A stretch of DNA of 64,000 nt from NCBI RefSeq assembly GCF_003318295.1, contig NZ_QOCW01000011.1:1-64000 (forward strand), in the 5' to 3' direction. How positions within the stretch are numbered: the first letter of the stretch is position 1; each line of letters opens with the position of its first letter. The position numbers and the translations under genes are program-made. This document shows positions 35,502 through 47,206 of this stretch, piece after piece. Source of the DNA: Bacillus taeanensis. Lineage in GTDB: Bacteria > Bacillota > Bacilli > Bacillales > UBA6769. Below the pieces are notes generated by a model. The model saw only the letters and a list, made by a program, of their open reading frames with translations, ran no database searches and was not told where the DNA came from.

Positions 35502-36923
35502 TTATTCTACCTTACTATATTCCAAAACATCATGAACGGCATTTATACCTTGATCAATACAGTCAGGAATTCCAACGCCACCGTATGACATTCCTGCTAA
35601 AAATACACCTGAAAGTTCGCTTTTTAAGCGAGATTTCATGGCTTCAAGGCGATATTTATGACCAACTGTATATTGAGGCATTGATTCACGAAGACGGGTA
35701 ATACGATAAAATTCCGGCCGTCCTTCTATTTTCATAATTTTATTTAAATCATCAAGAACCGTTTTGACAATAACCTCATCCTTTTCTTCTACAATCCTTG
35801 AATTTCCAGCACGACCTACATAACAGCGCAGCAAGACTTTCCCATCTGGCGTTGTATGCGGCCACTTTTTGTTCGTCCATGTACACGCTGTAATCGTGAA
35901 ATCCTCTTGTCTTGAGATAACAAAGCCTGTACCATTTAGTTCCTGCTTTAATGCTGATTCATCAAAGGCCATTGCAACAGTGGCTACAGTTGTTGACGGG
36001 GTATCATGAAATGAATTCATAAAAGAATAATTGTTAAACATTTTTGCTGTCACATTGTGCGGAGTTGTCATAATAACAGCATCCGCATACAGCGTCTCCC
36101 CATTTACAAATGTTAACATGTACCCTCGGTCTTCTTTGGTAACTTTTTTCACACTTGTATTTTTATAAATCGAATGCGGATTAAGTTGTTCTTCCACTTT
36201 ATGAACAAGCGACTCTAATCCGTTTTTTAATGTTAAAAACATGCTTGGCTTTTTGTTTGGCTCTTTTTTAGACTTAGGACGTGTTTTCTTCATCCCAAAA
36301 ATTAAACTGCGGTGCTTTTGTTCTACTTCATAAAACTGTGGAAATGTTGACATTAAGCTTAAACGATCAATATCTCCTGCATAAATTCCTGATAAAAGCG
36401 GTTCAATCAAATTTTCAACAACTTCATCACCTAACCGACGTCGAAAAAATCGACCAAGAGATTGATCTTCATTACTGCCGCTTTTTCTCGGTAATACAAG
36501 ATCAAGTGCTGCTCTTGCCTTACCAGCTGGTGAAAACAAACTTGTACTCATAAATGGCCCAAGCTCTGTCGGGATGCCCATAACAGCTCCACCAGGAATC
36601 GGGTGAAGTTTCGCGTTACTTAAGACATAAGCTTGTCCCGTACTGTTTGAAACAAGTTCATCACTTAAACCAACATCAGCTGCAAGTTTACCCGCACTTT
36701 TTTTCCGAGCTAAAAAGGAATCAGGACCTTGTTCAATAATAAAACCATTCGTATAATCTGTTTGAATTTTGCCGCCAAGACGATTTGACGATTCAATTAA
36801 GGTATAAGTAATTGGCAGCTTTTTTTCTTTTATTTCTTTTTGTAAATAATAAGCGGCAGCAAGTCCTGTCATTCCACCACCAATAATGGCAATGTGACGA
36901 CGTCCTTCTTTCATGTTAAACAC
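35502..36923 (-). CDS. hemY: Coproporphyrinogen III oxidase HemY (CgoX)
   Basis: 473 residues, FAD-dependent. FAD motif [17 protein letters not shown] near 12-28, [16 protein letters not shown] near 42-57, C-terminal [19 protein letters not shown] near 445. In Gram-positives it makes coproporphyrin III, the substrate of HemH. Its GTG overlaps the hemH stop by 8 bases, so the two are translationally coupled. An internal ATG at 36914 is also possible. Confidence 0.95.
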   Translation of the reverse strand: MFNMKEGRRHIAIIGGGMTGLAAAYYLQKEIKEKKLPITYTLIESSNRLGGKIQTDYTNGFIIEQGPDSFLARKKSAGKLAADVGLSDELVSNSTGQAYVLSNAKLHPIPGGAVMGIPTELGPFMSTSLFSPAGKARAALDLVLPRKSGSNEDQSLGRFFRRRLGDEVVENLIEPLLSGIYAGDIDRLSLMSTFPQFYEVEQKHRSLIFGMKKTRPKSKKEPNKKPSMFLTLKNGLESLVHKVEEQLNPHSIYKNTSVKKVTKEDRGYMLTFVNGETLYADAVIMTTPHNVTAKMFNNYSFMNSFHDTPSTTVATVAMAFDESALKQELNGTGFVISRQEDFTITACTWTNKKWPHTTPDGKVLLRCYVGRAGNSRIVEEKDEVIVKTVLDDLNKIMKIEGRPEFYRITRLRESMPQYTVGHKYRLEAMKSRLKSELSGVFLAGMSYGGVGIPDCIDQGINAVHDVLEYSKVE

Positions 36924-37854
36924 GCACTTTCTCTATTAATTTCTTTGTAACAACCTCCGCTAACGCTTCAATAAATTCACTTTTCGCATTTGGCATCTCT
37001 GGACGATAATAATTTGCCCGAAGCTCATCTGTTACCACTTTACACTCATAATCATTGTCATACAGAACTTCAAGATGTTCAGCAACAAAACCAACCGGAC
37101 AATAAACAAAGCTTTGATAGCCTTCTTGTTCATATAAATCACGCGTTAAATCCTGCACATCTGGTCCAATCCAAGGATCTGGCGTATTTCCAGCACTCTG
37201 CCAACCAATTTCATAGTTTTTAATCCCTACTTTTTCAGCAATTAACTTGGCTGTTTCTTCAAGCTGTTTTGGGTATGGATCCCCCATTTGTAAAATGCGT
37301 TCCGGTAAACTATGTGCTGAGAAAATCACAACCGCTTTCTCTCGTTCTGATTGAGACATGCTGTTTATTGTTTCCTGCACTTTATTTACCCAATAATCGA
37401 TAAACTTTGGTTCTTTATACCAGCTGTCTACAGAATAAATCGTTGGACCACCGATTTTTTCCGCTTCCTCTTTTGCGCGTCCATTATAAGACTTTACACT
37501 AAATGTTGAATAATGGGGCGCTAAGACAATGCTGATTGCTTCTTCAATTCCATCCTGCTTCATTTGATGAACCGCATCTTCTACAAATGGATTAATATGC
37601 TTTAAGCCTAAATAAGCTTTAAATTGAACATTATCATGCATACTATTTAAGGTCTTTTCGAGCTCCGCTACTTGTTCATCGGTAATTTTCGCAAGTGGTG
37701 ACACACCGCCAATTGCTTCATAACGTGATGTTAAATCTTCCAGCAATTCTTGAGGTGGCTTTTTGCCGCGGCGAATATGCGTATAATACGGTTCAATTTC
37801 CTCTGGACTTTTTGGTGTTCCATATGCCATTACTAATAATCCAATGGTTTTCAT
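36916..37854 (-). CDS. hemH: Coproporphyrin ferrochelatase HemH (CpfC)
   Basis: 312 residues. Inserts iron into coproporphyrin III. Motifs: [26 protein letters not shown] at 6-31, catalytic His in [10 protein letters not shown] near 180, [14 protein letters not shown], and [15 protein letters not shown] with the conserved Glu near 264. It follows hemE by 15 bases. Confidence 0.96.
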   Translation of the reverse strand: MKTIGLLVMAYGTPKSPEEIEPYYTHIRRGKKPPQELLEDLTSRYEAIGGVSPLAKITDEQVAELEKTLNSMHDNVQFKAYLGLKHINPFVEDAVHQMKQDGIEEAISIVLAPHYSTFSVKSYNGRAKEEAEKIGGPTIYSVDSWYKEPKFIDYWVNKVQETINSMSQSEREKAVVIFSAHSLPERILQMGDPYPKQLEETAKLIAEKVGIKNYEIGWQSAGNTPDPWIGPDVQDLTRDLYEQEGYQSFVYCPVGFVAEHLEVLYDNDYECKVVTDELRANYYRPEMPNAKSEFIEALAEVVTKKLIEKVRV

Positions 37855-37869
37855 ATTCCATCCGCTCCT

Positions 37870-38898
37870 TTACTTTGCTGTATATTCGTGAACAAACGCG
37901 GTTAACCGCTGTAATGTTTCTACCTTTACTTCAGGAAAAATACCATGGCCTAAGTTAAAAATAAAGCCTGGTTCTTTCATGCCTTGATCTAAAATTTCTT
38001 TTGTACGCTCTTCAATAACAGACCATGGCGCAAGAAGGAATGATGGATCAAGATTTCCTTGTAATGTTTTAGTGATGCCGCGTTCACGCGCTTCATTAAT
38101 TGATAAACGCCAATCTAAACCAACCACATCAATCGGAAGCTCTGCCCATTCGTTTGCAAGATGACTTGCCCCAACACCAAACATAATAAGCGGAACCCCT
38201 TCTTCTTTTAACTCAGTAAAAATCCTCTCCATAACGGGCTTAATAAATGTACGATAATCTGCTACATTTAATGCGCCAACCCATGAATCAAAAATTTGAA
38301 TCGCCTGTGCCCCTGCTTTAATTTGGGCTTTCACATAAGAAATTGTCATGTCTCCGAGCTTGTCCATCAGTTGGAACCACGCTTTTGGCTCTGCATACAT
38401 GAATGCTTTTGTTTTATGATAATTTCGTGATGGACCGCCCTCAATCATATAACTTGCAAGTGTAAACGGTGCTCCACTAAAACTAATAAGCGGAACAGAC
38501 AGCTGTTCACGAAGCAGTTTAATTGTATCTAATACATAAGGAACATCTTTTTCCGGATGAATTTCACCAAGCTTTAAAACATCTTGTTTTGAACGAATCG
38601 GATTATCAATGATAGGACCAACGCCTGATTTAATTTCAACATCGACACCTAGTGCTGGAAGCGGCGTCATAATATCTTTATATAAAATCGCAGCATCAAC
38701 ACCGTGCTGATCAACCGGAAGCTTCGTTACATACGCACAAAGCTCTGGATCATGGGTAATTTCAAATAATGTATGTGTTTCTTTAATTTTACGATATTCA
38801 GGTTGGTAACGTCCTGCTTGACGCATATACCAAACCGGCACATGAGTTGTTTCCTCGCCGCGGCAGGCTTTTAAAAATTGGTCATTAAAATGTTTCAT
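37870..38898 (-). CDS. hemE: Uroporphyrinogen decarboxylase
   Basis: 342 residues. Decarboxylates uroporphyrinogen III to coproporphyrinogen III. Signature [16 protein letters not shown] near 21-36 and [18 protein letters not shown] near 130-147. First gene of hemE-hemH-hemY; SD AGGGGTG precedes the ATG. In B. subtilis pbpF lies directly upstream, but here an inositol island separates them. Confidence 0.96.
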   Translation of the reverse strand: MKHFNDQFLKACRGEETTHVPVWYMRQAGRYQPEYRKIKETHTLFEITHDPELCAYVTKLPVDQHGVDAAILYKDIMTPLPALGVDVEIKSGVGPIIDNPIRSKQDVLKLGEIHPEKDVPYVLDTIKLLREQLSVPLISFSGAPFTLASYMIEGGPSRNYHKTKAFMYAEPKAWFQLMDKLGDMTISYVKAQIKAGAQAIQIFDSWVGALNVADYRTFIKPVMERIFTELKEEGVPLIMFGVGASHLANEWAELPIDVVGLDWRLSINEARERGITKTLQGNLDPSFLLAPWSVIEERTKEILDQGMKEPGFIFNLGHGIFPEVKVETLQRLTAFVHEYTAK

Positions 38899-39111
38899 TC
38901 TTACACCCCTCTATTAGGCTGACTTCTCTCTTCTGCTTTATTCCACTACTTACTATAACGATGTATTTTTTGAATGTATAGTTATTATGGGGAACTGTCA
39001 TAAATTTGACGGAAATACAGCACTCTAAATTAGCTATTGACATTCTTTCCATTTCTAAACTATTGTATCAAAACCAATTTAAAAATGACATTCATCACAC
39101 TTTTGTTCCTT

Positions 39112-39885
39112 TTAATGAATATTTAAATGACCATTCACAAGCCAACCGCCGTCAACTTTTAAAATAACTCCAGTTACGTAATCAGACTCCGAAGAAGCTA
39201 AGAATAAGGCGGGACCTGCGATATCCTCTACTTGAGCCAATCTTCCTAGAGGAATTCTCGCTTCGAGCAGGTCTGGATTATGAATCCCTTTTCGCACTAA
39301 ATCTTGAAAAATAGGCGTAGAAACGTACCCAGGACTAATCGCATTCACATTAATATTATAAGGTCCCCATTCTAACGCCAGTGTTTCTGTTAACTGTCTA
39401 ACAGCTCCTTTACTTGCTGCATAAGCTGCTCGCTTTGCAATACCAGCATGCGCCACAATAGAGGTAATATTAATAATTTTCCCACCTCGTTTTGTGTCTA
39501 TCATTTCCTGGCCAACTTCACGGCACATGAGAAATGTACCTGTTGAATTAACATCCATACATTTATTCCAATTTTCTAATGTTAGTTGTTCAGAAGGAGC
39601 AACCATCGTCATACCTGCCGCATTTACAAGGATATCAATTTTCCCAAAGCGCTCTAACGTCTTTTCTTTAATTCGCTTCACATGTTCTTCTTTTGAAACA
39701 TCTGCTTGTACAGCTTCAACTTCTGCTCCAAGCTCTTTAAGTTCTTCTTTCTTTGCTTTCAGCGAATCAAGTGACCTTGCTGCAATAACGATGTTTGCTC
39801 CTTCTTTTGCGTATCGGCTCGCAATTGCCCCACCAATGCCACTGCTTCCTCCTGTTACAATCGCCACTTTATCTTTTAAATTCAT
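39112..39885 (-). CDS. SDR-family dehydrogenase
   Basis: 257 residues, classical short-chain dehydrogenase. TGGSSGIG at 11-18, NAAG at 88-91, catalytic Ser142, Tyr155 and Lys159 (YAASK), C-terminal VDGGW. Similar in pattern to gluconate 5-dehydrogenase and 3-oxoacyl-ACP reductase-type SDRs. As the neighbour of an IolH-like protein and iolG, a polyol or keto-sugar substrate is plausible. A hairpin between it and the IolH-like gene suggests partial separation. Confidence 0.85.
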   Translation of the reverse strand: MNLKDKVAIVTGGSSGIGGAIASRYAKEGANIVIAARSLDSLKAKKEELKELGAEVEAVQADVSKEEHVKRIKEKTLERFGKIDILVNAAGMTMVAPSEQLTLENWNKCMDVNSTGTFLMCREVGQEMIDTKRGGKIINITSIVAHAGIAKRAAYAASKGAVRQLTETLALEWGPYNINVNAISPGYVSTPIFQDLVRKGIHNPDLLEARIPLGRLAQVEDIAGPALFLASSESDYVTGVILKVDGGWLVNGHLNIH

Positions 39886-39937
39886 ATTCTCACCCTTTTT
39901 CTCTTTATAGTTTTCCAGATTTTTTATTTATAAAAGC

Positions 39938-39973
39938 AATGAGGTTGACTCTATGTTTAGAGTCAACCTCATT
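39938..39973. terminator. Terminator after IolH-like gene, GAGGTTGACTCT family
   Basis: AATGAGGTTGACTCTA (39938-39953) pairs with TAGAGTCAACCTCATT (39958-39973). The same stem core occurs at 16246 and 19414. Confidence 0.8.
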
Positions 39974-40048
39974 AATAAGTACACTACTATTTATTTTATC
40001 GCGCTAACTCTTTCCCCATCAACTCTTTTGTTACTCTTTATCCACGTA

Positions 40049-40981
40049 TTAAATATTCAATCCCTCTTTAAGGTTTAATCCTTCTTTAATCGATTTCAGC
40101 GTTACTTCGTTGGACCATTCTGGTCTATCAGGATAAGCGAATACTGCATTGGTGACAATGCCGTCAAATTTCATTTCTCTTAATTTCCGATAAAGGGCTT
40201 CAAAGTTGATTTCCCCTTCACCAGGGTTTAAATGCTGGTGAATCGTGACATTTGCATTAGGCGGATTGACAATATATCGCAGTCCAAATGCTGCTTTATG
40301 ATTCAGCGTATCGGCAATGAGCACATGTGCAAGCAAATCTCCCGCTTCTTCCAAGTGTTTTTCTACATCGCCGATCCCATCATCATAGAAGAAAGCATGT
40401 GGAACAGAATAGACCAACTTAATCCAATCTTTATCAAGTGCACGAATCATTTGAATCGCTTCTGTATTCAACTCAATAAAATCATTCGGGTGAGACTGTA
40501 AATTAAGTTTAATTCCCTCTTTTTCAAAAATCGGCATAAGTTCTTCCATTGATTTCACAAATGCCGCTTCACTTTCAACCGGACGGCTTTTGTCGCCGGC
40601 AAATTCACTGTTCATTAAATCGACGCCTAATTCAGAAGTAATTTCAATGCAGCGCTTCCAATTGCGCACTGCCGCTTGACGTTCTTCTTCAACCGGTGAC
40701 GACCACTGCTGCACAGGAAGAACAGAAGAGATTTTCACACCGGCATCTGAACAATATCGTTTTAAATCTTTGATGAGCTGCTTATCCACTTTTGGATATT
40801 CATAAAACCAAATAAAATCTTTACGCGGTGATAACTCGACATATTCGTACCCTAATCTAGCAACTGTATCGATTGTATCTTTTAAATTTGTATTATCACG
40901 ATAATGTGACGGATCATATGCTAAACGCAATGTAAACATCTCCTTTTTTGGCTGTTTGGATTTAACCGTTAGCTGCTGCAT
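40049..40981 (-). CDS. IolH-like TIM-barrel isomerase
   Basis: 310 residues, sugar phosphate isomerase/epimerase fold. Visible: [74 protein letters not shown] and [19 protein letters not shown], the last two typical of IolH of the inositol operon. IolH function is not established in any organism I know. The start is doubtful: the ATG at 40981 has only a weak SD, while AAGGAG at 40940-40945 abuts the ATG at 40939, and the TTG at 40930 would be well spaced. Confidence 0.8.
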   Translation of the reverse strand: MQQLTVKSKQPKKEMFTLRLAYDPSHYRDNTNLKDTIDTVARLGYEYVELSPRKDFIWFYEYPKVDKQLIKDLKRYCSDAGVKISSVLPVQQWSSPVEEERQAAVRNWKRCIEITSELGVDLMNSEFAGDKSRPVESEAAFVKSMEELMPIFEKEGIKLNLQSHPNDFIELNTEAIQMIRALDKDWIKLVYSVPHAFFYDDGIGDVEKHLEEAGDLLAHVLIADTLNHKAAFGLRYIVNPPNANVTIHQHLNPGEGEINFEALYRKLREMKFDGIVTNAVFAYPDRPEWSNEVTLKSIKEGLNLKEGLNI

Positions 40982-41036
40982 GTTCAGCTCATATTCTTAT
41001 ATAAAATTTGGAAAGTTTAATAGTTTGATTGCAAAA

Positions 41037-42110
<1,074 letters not shown>

Positions 42111-42145
42111 TTAACTCATTTACATTTTTAATTTGTTAGTTTTTT

Positions 42146-42161
42146 GGGTAATCGATAACCC
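42146..42161. promoter_or_regulatory. GGGTWATCGATWACCC operator, copy 2 (iolG)
   Basis: GGGTAATCGATAACCC, identical to 59389-59404 before iolT. Confidence 0.8.
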
Positions 42162-42370
42162 TTTAATGAAACTATACCATATGTAAGTAAAAATGTTAAT
42201 AGAAAAACAAAATTTTTTTTAATATACTGTTATATTCTAAAAATAGAGCAAAGAAAGCGCACATATCAAAAGGCTGCAATCGTTAATATAATAGTATTTT
42301 ACTTAATTTTATAACTTTGGTTTATGTGCTTTCTCTCCCTACTTTTTCTGTTAAATTTATTGTTCTCGTA

Positions 42371-42424
42371 ACAAGGGGCTGTCTCAAAAGCATAGAGTCA
42401 GACCCTAATGAGCCACCCCCTTCT
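42371..42424. repeat. REP-like hairpin
   Basis: AAGGGGCTGTCTCA on one side and TGAGCCACCCCCTT on the other, an imperfect palindrome of the GGGGCTGTCTC type often dispersed in Bacillus intergenic regions. Confidence 0.55.
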
Positions 42425-42444
42425 TCACTCTATTTTTATTTAAT

Positions 42445-42478
42445 AACCAATCAGGATAAACGGTTACCCTGATTGGTT
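42445..42478. terminator. pbpF terminator
   Basis: AACCAATCAGG (42445-42455) pairs with CCTGATTGGTT (42468-42478), right after the pbpF stop on the minus strand. Confidence 0.85.
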
Positions 42479-42480
42479 TT

Positions 42481-44649
42481 TCAACTGTTAGATTTCTGAA
42501 AAACACCGGGAAACAGATCAACATTTGCAGCATTTGATTCTTTCCCCTCTCGATCAATTTGTGGGTTATACGGTACAATAAGATATTGTTTTTCCGTGAA
42601 AAGAGAAAGATTCTTTGAGATATACTCACCAGCACCGGTGACCGTATCGAGAAGGGTGCGTTTTTCACCATCGGTTTCATAAATATGATACTGCAGCCGA
42701 TCATCCTCTGCTGGCGTCCAAGTAAGTCTCACACTAGGCCAGCCGTTAGCAAAAGTCACTCCTCCTTCTAAATCGTTTATTTCAACAAATCGAATGGGCG
42801 GCTCTAACTCGGCTGCACCTTTAGGCTTTTTAAACACCAAGCCGTTTTGCGAGGGCATTTCATTTAACAAATCTTTCATTAATGCTGTGGGATAACTGCT
42901 GCCTCCTGTTAAGTAATGATTGTTATCTGTTCTGTCATAACCAATCCATACAGCTCCAACAACTTCAGGTGTATAACCGACAAACCAGGCATCACGATTG
43001 CCATTCTGTATCTTTTCATAAGAGGTAGTCCCCGTCTTTCCAGCTAATGCTGTGTGGATCTCTCCCTTTTGAGCGGTTCCTTCTTTCACAACTGCCTCAA
43101 GCATTTTTGTCATATACCAAGCCGTCTGTTTAGAAAATACTTGCTTTTCTTCAGGTACTGCTTGTCCAATTAATTTGCCATTTTGATTATAAATCTTTGA
43201 GATAACATATGGCTCAATTAGTTTTCCATTTTCATTAAATGCTCGATATGCTTTCATGAGTTGATAAGGCGAAACACCTTCATCAATGCCCCCTAAAGCA
43301 ATCTTTAAATCATTGTCAAAAATTGCGAAATCAAGTTTAGTTAATGTTTTCTTAGCTTTGTCTATCCCCATTTCATTTAACAACCAAACAGCTGGTGCAT
43401 TTAACGAATCTTTTAAAGCATCATACATCGTTACTTCGCCTTGATAGCTGTTATTATAGTTTTGCGGTTCATAGCCCCCATAATTTATCCTTTCATCTTT
43501 TAATAACGTATAGGGATCATAGTTTTCGGATTCTAAGGCAGGTCCATAAACAGCAAGCGGCTTAAAGGTCGATCCTGGCTGACGTTTCGCATAAATATGG
43601 TTAAATCCTTGTGGAGCATATTCACGCCCTCCCTGCACGGCAATAATCCCTCCTGTTGTTGAATCCATTAACACAAGTCCTCCTTCAGGACGTTCTTCTG
43701 AATTGCTTCCAGGAAAATATTCACCCTTTTGAAACAGCTTAAATACTGTCTGCTGGACCGTTTTATTCATCGGCACAACAATTTTATAACCGCCTCTTAA
43801 CACTTCTGCACTTGTTAAATGGTATTTTTTCTCCGCTTCTTCTAATATCATATCTATATATGTTAAGTAACTTTCATCCTTTGTTAATTTTTGGACATTC
43901 AATGAAAGTGTTTTTCCTTGTAGACGAACCGCTTCCTGTGCGCTAATAAAATTGTGTTTTGCGAGTAAAGATAGCACTAAATCGCGGCGCTCTTTACTTT
44001 TTTCAGGATAATCAATCGGTGAATAGGATGCTGGTGCTTTTGGAAGTGCCGCAAGCAGAGCTCCTTCTTCCACTGTAAGTTCACTAACTTTTTTATTAAA
44101 ATATAAATGAGAAGCCGATTGAATACCATAAGCTCCATGACCAAAGTAAATTTGGTTTAGGTACATTTCTAAAATTTTACTTTTTGTATATTCATGTTCT
44201 AAATTAAGGGCGATAATGACTTCTTTTGTTTTCCGTAAAAAGCTTTTCTCGTTTGATAAAAAGATATTTTTAGCAAGCTGCTGGGTGATTGTGCTGCCGC
44301 CTTCTACTTTGCTGCCTGCCAATAAATCGCGATAAAGTGCTCGAAAAATGGCTTTCATATCAATACCACTATGCTCATAAAAGCGAATATCTTCTACTGC
44401 TAGAAAGGTATTTTTCACATGATCCGGAATATCTTTAATATCAACTAACTCTCTATTTTGAACGTATAATTTAGTAATTACATGCTCTTCTTCATCGACA
44501 ATTGTTGTTGTTTCATTCATCACAAGCTTTTTTTCATCAATCACATAATTACCTGCAAAAATAATTAGTAAGTAACCAATTAACCCTAAAAAAATGATAC
44601 CGACAAAAAGGGCTGCTGTAATCGATGCCTTTTTAATCATCTTCCTCAC
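42481..44649 (-). CDS. pbpF: Class A penicillin-binding protein PbpF (PBP2c-like)
   Basis: 722 residues. N-terminal membrane anchor (about 8-32), glycosyltransferase domain (EDIRFYEHSGID with the catalytic Glu, GGSTITQQLAKN, EMYLNQIYFGHGAYG), and transpeptidase domain with the active Ser in QPGSTFKPL, the SxN motif in DSLNAP and KTGTT. A fibronectin-like tail follows. Polymerises and crosslinks peptidoglycan; B. subtilis PbpF acts in sporulation/germ cell wall. It sits between hmoB and the iolG island. Confidence 0.94.
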   Translation of the reverse strand: MRKMIKKASITAALFVGIIFLGLIGYLLIIFAGNYVIDEKKLVMNETTTIVDEEEHVITKLYVQNRELVDIKDIPDHVKNTFLAVEDIRFYEHSGIDMKAIFRALYRDLLAGSKVEGGSTITQQLAKNIFLSNEKSFLRKTKEVIIALNLEHEYTKSKILEMYLNQIYFGHGAYGIQSASHLYFNKKVSELTVEEGALLAALPKAPASYSPIDYPEKSKERRDLVLSLLAKHNFISAQEAVRLQGKTLSLNVQKLTKDESYLTYIDMILEEAEKKYHLTSAEVLRGGYKIVVPMNKTVQQTVFKLFQKGEYFPGSNSEERPEGGLVLMDSTTGGIIAVQGGREYAPQGFNHIYAKRQPGSTFKPLAVYGPALESENYDPYTLLKDERINYGGYEPQNYNNSYQGEVTMYDALKDSLNAPAVWLLNEMGIDKAKKTLTKLDFAIFDNDLKIALGGIDEGVSPYQLMKAYRAFNENGKLIEPYVISKIYNQNGKLIGQAVPEEKQVFSKQTAWYMTKMLEAVVKEGTAQKGEIHTALAGKTGTTSYEKIQNGNRDAWFVGYTPEVVGAVWIGYDRTDNNHYLTGGSSYPTALMKDLLNEMPSQNGLVFKKPKGAAELEPPIRFVEINDLEGGVTFANGWPSVRLTWTPAEDDRLQYHIYETDGEKRTLLDTVTGAGEYISKNLSLFTEKQYLIVPYNPQIDREGKESNAANVDLFPGVFQKSNS

Positions 44650-44815
44650 TCCTTACTTTCAAAAACAAATAAAAGTAGCTAAATTAGAGATTACCTTATC
44701 TTAACGGAAATGAAAATATTTTCTTTACGATTAGCATTCTTCATAAAAGGGAAAAGTATTTTAATGTTTCAATTTTCGTTATGATTTTTTTGATGCATTC
44801 AAAGGGGGAATCAGT

Positions 44816-45328
44816 GTGAATGTTTATATGACGTTTGGCACACAAAATTTCTTACAAACGATTTATAATAAACATAAAGCTAAGAAAGAAATTTACCTTT
44901 TACAAGGCTCTGATAGTGCTGCACTCTTATTAGAAACAGATAAAAAAAATATTTTTCACAGCGGCCGAAAATATGAGATTATTGAAGCAGCAGGAAACTA
45001 TGAAGGAGCTCGTTTTGTAGTGATTGATAATATTCCTGTTGAAGAAGAGCAGCGTGATGTCTTTGAACTTCGCTTTAAAAATCGAGGAGAATTTCTAAAA
45101 CAAGAGCCAGGTTGTTATGGGTTGCGCTTTTTACGTCCATTAGACACAAATACCTATGCTGTTGTAACTCTTTGGGAATCAGATAGTTATTTTAGACGAT
45201 GGCAGCAATCAGACGGCTATAAAGACATCTATAAACATCGGGAAAAAGCAACAGGCATGCCAATTAGTATTTTTTCAGGTGATCCATACATCCGCTACTA
45301 TTTTATCTATAAAGAAGACGAAGAATAA
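44816..45328 (+). CDS. hmoB: Heme-degrading monooxygenase HmoB (YhgC)
   Basis: 170 residues, GTG start with AAAGGGGGAA upstream. IsdG/HmoB-like ABM domain in the C-terminal half (FVVIDNIPVEEEQRDVFELRFKNRG, FLRPLDTNTYAVVTLWESDSYFRRWQQS). Similar to B. subtilis HmoB, which opens heme to biliverdin-like products and iron. Adjacent and divergent to pbpF as in B. subtilis. Confidence 0.9.
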   Translation: MNVYMTFGTQNFLQTIYNKHKAKKEIYLLQGSDSAALLLETDKKNIFHSGRKYEIIEAAGNYEGARFVVIDNIPVEEEQRDVFELRFKNRGEFLKQEPGCYGLRFLRPLDTNTYAVVTLWESDSYFRRWQQSDGYKDIYKHREKATGMPISIFSGDPYIRYYFIYKEDEE

Positions 45329-45373
45329 TGTTTAGACACTGTAAGAGCGGGTACTTCTCTTTATAAAAGGAGA

Positions 45374-46132
45374 GTGATTCTTATCTTACACAGTGCGGAA
45401 CATATTCAAGGGTTTACTATTGCTGCAAAAGATGATGAGCTTGGCAAAGTGGAAGACATCTACTTTGATGATGAAACATGGACAATGCGATATCTTGTTG
45501 CCAATACAAGAAAATGGCTGCCGGGAAAAAGTGTGTTAATTTCTCCTGCAGCTTTTGAGCACATTTATGAAAGACACGATAACTTTAGTGTGGCACTTAC
45601 GAAAGAACAAGTGAAAAACAGCCCTGATATTGATGCAAGTAAGCCGATCTCCAGACAACAGGAGCGCGATTTAATGCTTTATTACGGATGGGCTCCTTAC
45701 TGGGGCGGAGCAGGATTATGGGGAGCCGGAGCATATCCGGCTGACATCATGCGTCAAGATGAACATATGGAACAATCTCAGCTTGAAGAAAAAGAAATGG
45801 AACAGAACTCCCATCTAAGAAGCGCAAAAGAAGTGACCGGTTATTCCATTCAAGCTTCCAATGAGGAATTTGGACATGTTGAAGATTTTCTTATTGAGGA
45901 AGATACATGGAAAATCCGTTATCTTGTGATTGACACAAAAAATTGGTGGTTTGGTAAAAAAGTACTTATTTCACCTGATTGGATTACAGATGTCAGCTGG
46001 GGTACTAATAAAGTATACATTGACCTTACGAAAGAACAAATCAAGCAGGGACCGGAGTATGATCCAAGTCAAGGAGTTACACCAGAGCTTGAACAGCAGG
46101 TACAGGATGTTTATCATAAACAAAACATATAA
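45374..46132 (+). CDS. Tandem PRC-barrel domain protein
   Basis: About 250 residues with two PRC-barrel repeats, near 10-65 (IQGFTIAAKDDELGKVEDIYFDDETWTMRYLV) and 155-210 (VTGYSIQASNEEFGHVEDFLIEEDTWKIRYLV), joined by a Gly/Trp-rich then acidic linker. Probably an intracellular stress or envelope-associated protein; function unknown. The start is unclear: AAGGAG lies one base before the GTG at 45374, and better-spaced codons are ATT (45377) or ATC (45383), so a rare start is possible. Confidence 0.82.
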   Translation: MILILHSAEHIQGFTIAAKDDELGKVEDIYFDDETWTMRYLVANTRKWLPGKSVLISPAAFEHIYERHDNFSVALTKEQVKNSPDIDASKPISRQQERDLMLYYGWAPYWGGAGLWGAGAYPADIMRQDEHMEQSQLEEKEMEQNSHLRSAKEVTGYSIQASNEEFGHVEDFLIEEDTWKIRYLVIDTKNWWFGKKVLISPDWITDVSWGTNKVYIDLTKEQIKQGPEYDPSQGVTPELEQQVQDVYHKQNI

Positions 46133-46142
46133 AATAAAATCT

Positions 46143-46171
46143 AAAAGGGAAGCCAAATGCTTCCCTTTTTT
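46143..46171. terminator. PRC-barrel gene terminator
   Basis: AAAAGGGAAGC and GCTTCCCTTTTT arms. Confidence 0.88.
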
Positions 46172-46312
46172 GATGAAATGAACAGCAAAATTGGACTAAG
46201 CAGCGCTTCAAGCCAAAGATGTGTAAGAAAAAAGAAAATGGGTAAACATACAAAAACAAATGATCTGAAGGAAAAGAAGAGACAGCATTTTCTACAGAAA
46301 GGAGAAAGAAAG

Positions 46313-47203
46313 TTGAAAAAGGCCGCTATTATTCTTAACCCCGCTGCAGGTAAAAAACAACTTGTAAAAATGCTTGAAGAAATTAAAGCAATACTCAAAA
46401 GCGCTTACCACCTTAAAATCTACGAAACAAAAACAAAAGGCGATGGCGCTGCTCTAGTAAAAGAATTAGCTGCGGATCATGATCTCATTATCGGTGCCGG
46501 CGGAGATGGTACCATTTACGAGTTAATCAATGCCCTATCCTCATTAAAAAAACGCCCTACCTTTGCCGTTTTGCCAGGCGGAACGTGCAACGATTTTTCC
46601 CGGGCGCTCGGCCTGCCTCAAAATCCATTAAAAGCTGCCGAACACATTGTCAAAGGGAAAACAGAAGCGATTGATATCGGAAAAAGCAATACAAATTATT
46701 TTTCAAACTTTTGGGGAATTGGCATGATTACAAGTATTTCTGAACAAATTTCTTCCGCAGTAAAAGAAAACTTTGGACGCCTTGCCTACTATTTAAGCAC
46801 TTTGCAAAATCTTAAAGATATTACCCCTTTTCAGCTCACTGTCAAATCTGATTCGTTTACATTTAATGATCAAGCCGTCATGATGCTTGTTAGTAACGGC
46901 CCTTTTATAGGTGGAATGAGGACTTTCTTTTCTCATAACAACATTCAAGACGGTAAGTTTGATGTGTTAATTATTAAAGAACGTTCTTTAGAAAGCTTTT
47001 TCTCTTTGGTTCGTTCCAAGTTTACCAATACACCGAATTTGCATGATGATCTTATTTATTTTCAAACAAATACTCTCAAAGTCCAAGCCTTTCCTGAACA
47101 GCAAATTGATTGTGATGGTGAAAGACAATTTTTCACTCCATCTTCTATCGAACTGCTGTCAAAGCATTTAAACGTCATTGTTGGAGATAAAAAGGCAACT
47201 TAA
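46313..47203 (+). CDS. YegS/DagK-family lipid kinase
   Basis: 296 residues from a TTG preceded by AAAGGAG. Diacylglycerol-kinase catalytic domain: LNPAAGKKQL near 9-18, GAGGDGTIYELINAL near 60-74, LPGGTCNDFSRALGLP near 87-102. Probably phosphorylates diacylglycerol or a related lipid or terpenoid. The open frame extends back to 46157, but that start lies inside the upstream terminator and is not used. Confidence 0.88.
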   Translation: MKKAAIILNPAAGKKQLVKMLEEIKAILKSAYHLKIYETKTKGDGAALVKELAADHDLIIGAGGDGTIYELINALSSLKKRPTFAVLPGGTCNDFSRALGLPQNPLKAAEHIVKGKTEAIDIGKSNTNYFSNFWGIGMITSISEQISSAVKENFGRLAYYLSTLQNLKDITPFQLTVKSDSFTFNDQAVMMLVSNGPFIGGMRTFFSHNNIQDGKFDVLIIKERSLESFFSLVRSKFTNTPNLHDDLIYFQTNTLKVQAFPEQQIDCDGERQFFTPSSIELLSKHLNVIVGDKKAT

Positions 47204-47206
47204 CAA

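Noticed and set aside
42405..42704. 99-codon frame overlapping the pbpF 3' end
   Set aside because: Out-of-frame shadow spanning the terminator.
46157..46312. 52-codon N-terminal extension of the lipid kinase
   Set aside because: Starts within the upstream terminator and lacks family similarity; the TTG at 46313 has a proper Shine-Dalgarno.
46392..46405. AAAGCGCTTACC as another IolQ-type operator
   Set aside because: Lies inside the coding sequence of the lipid kinase gene, away from any inositol gene; likely chance.
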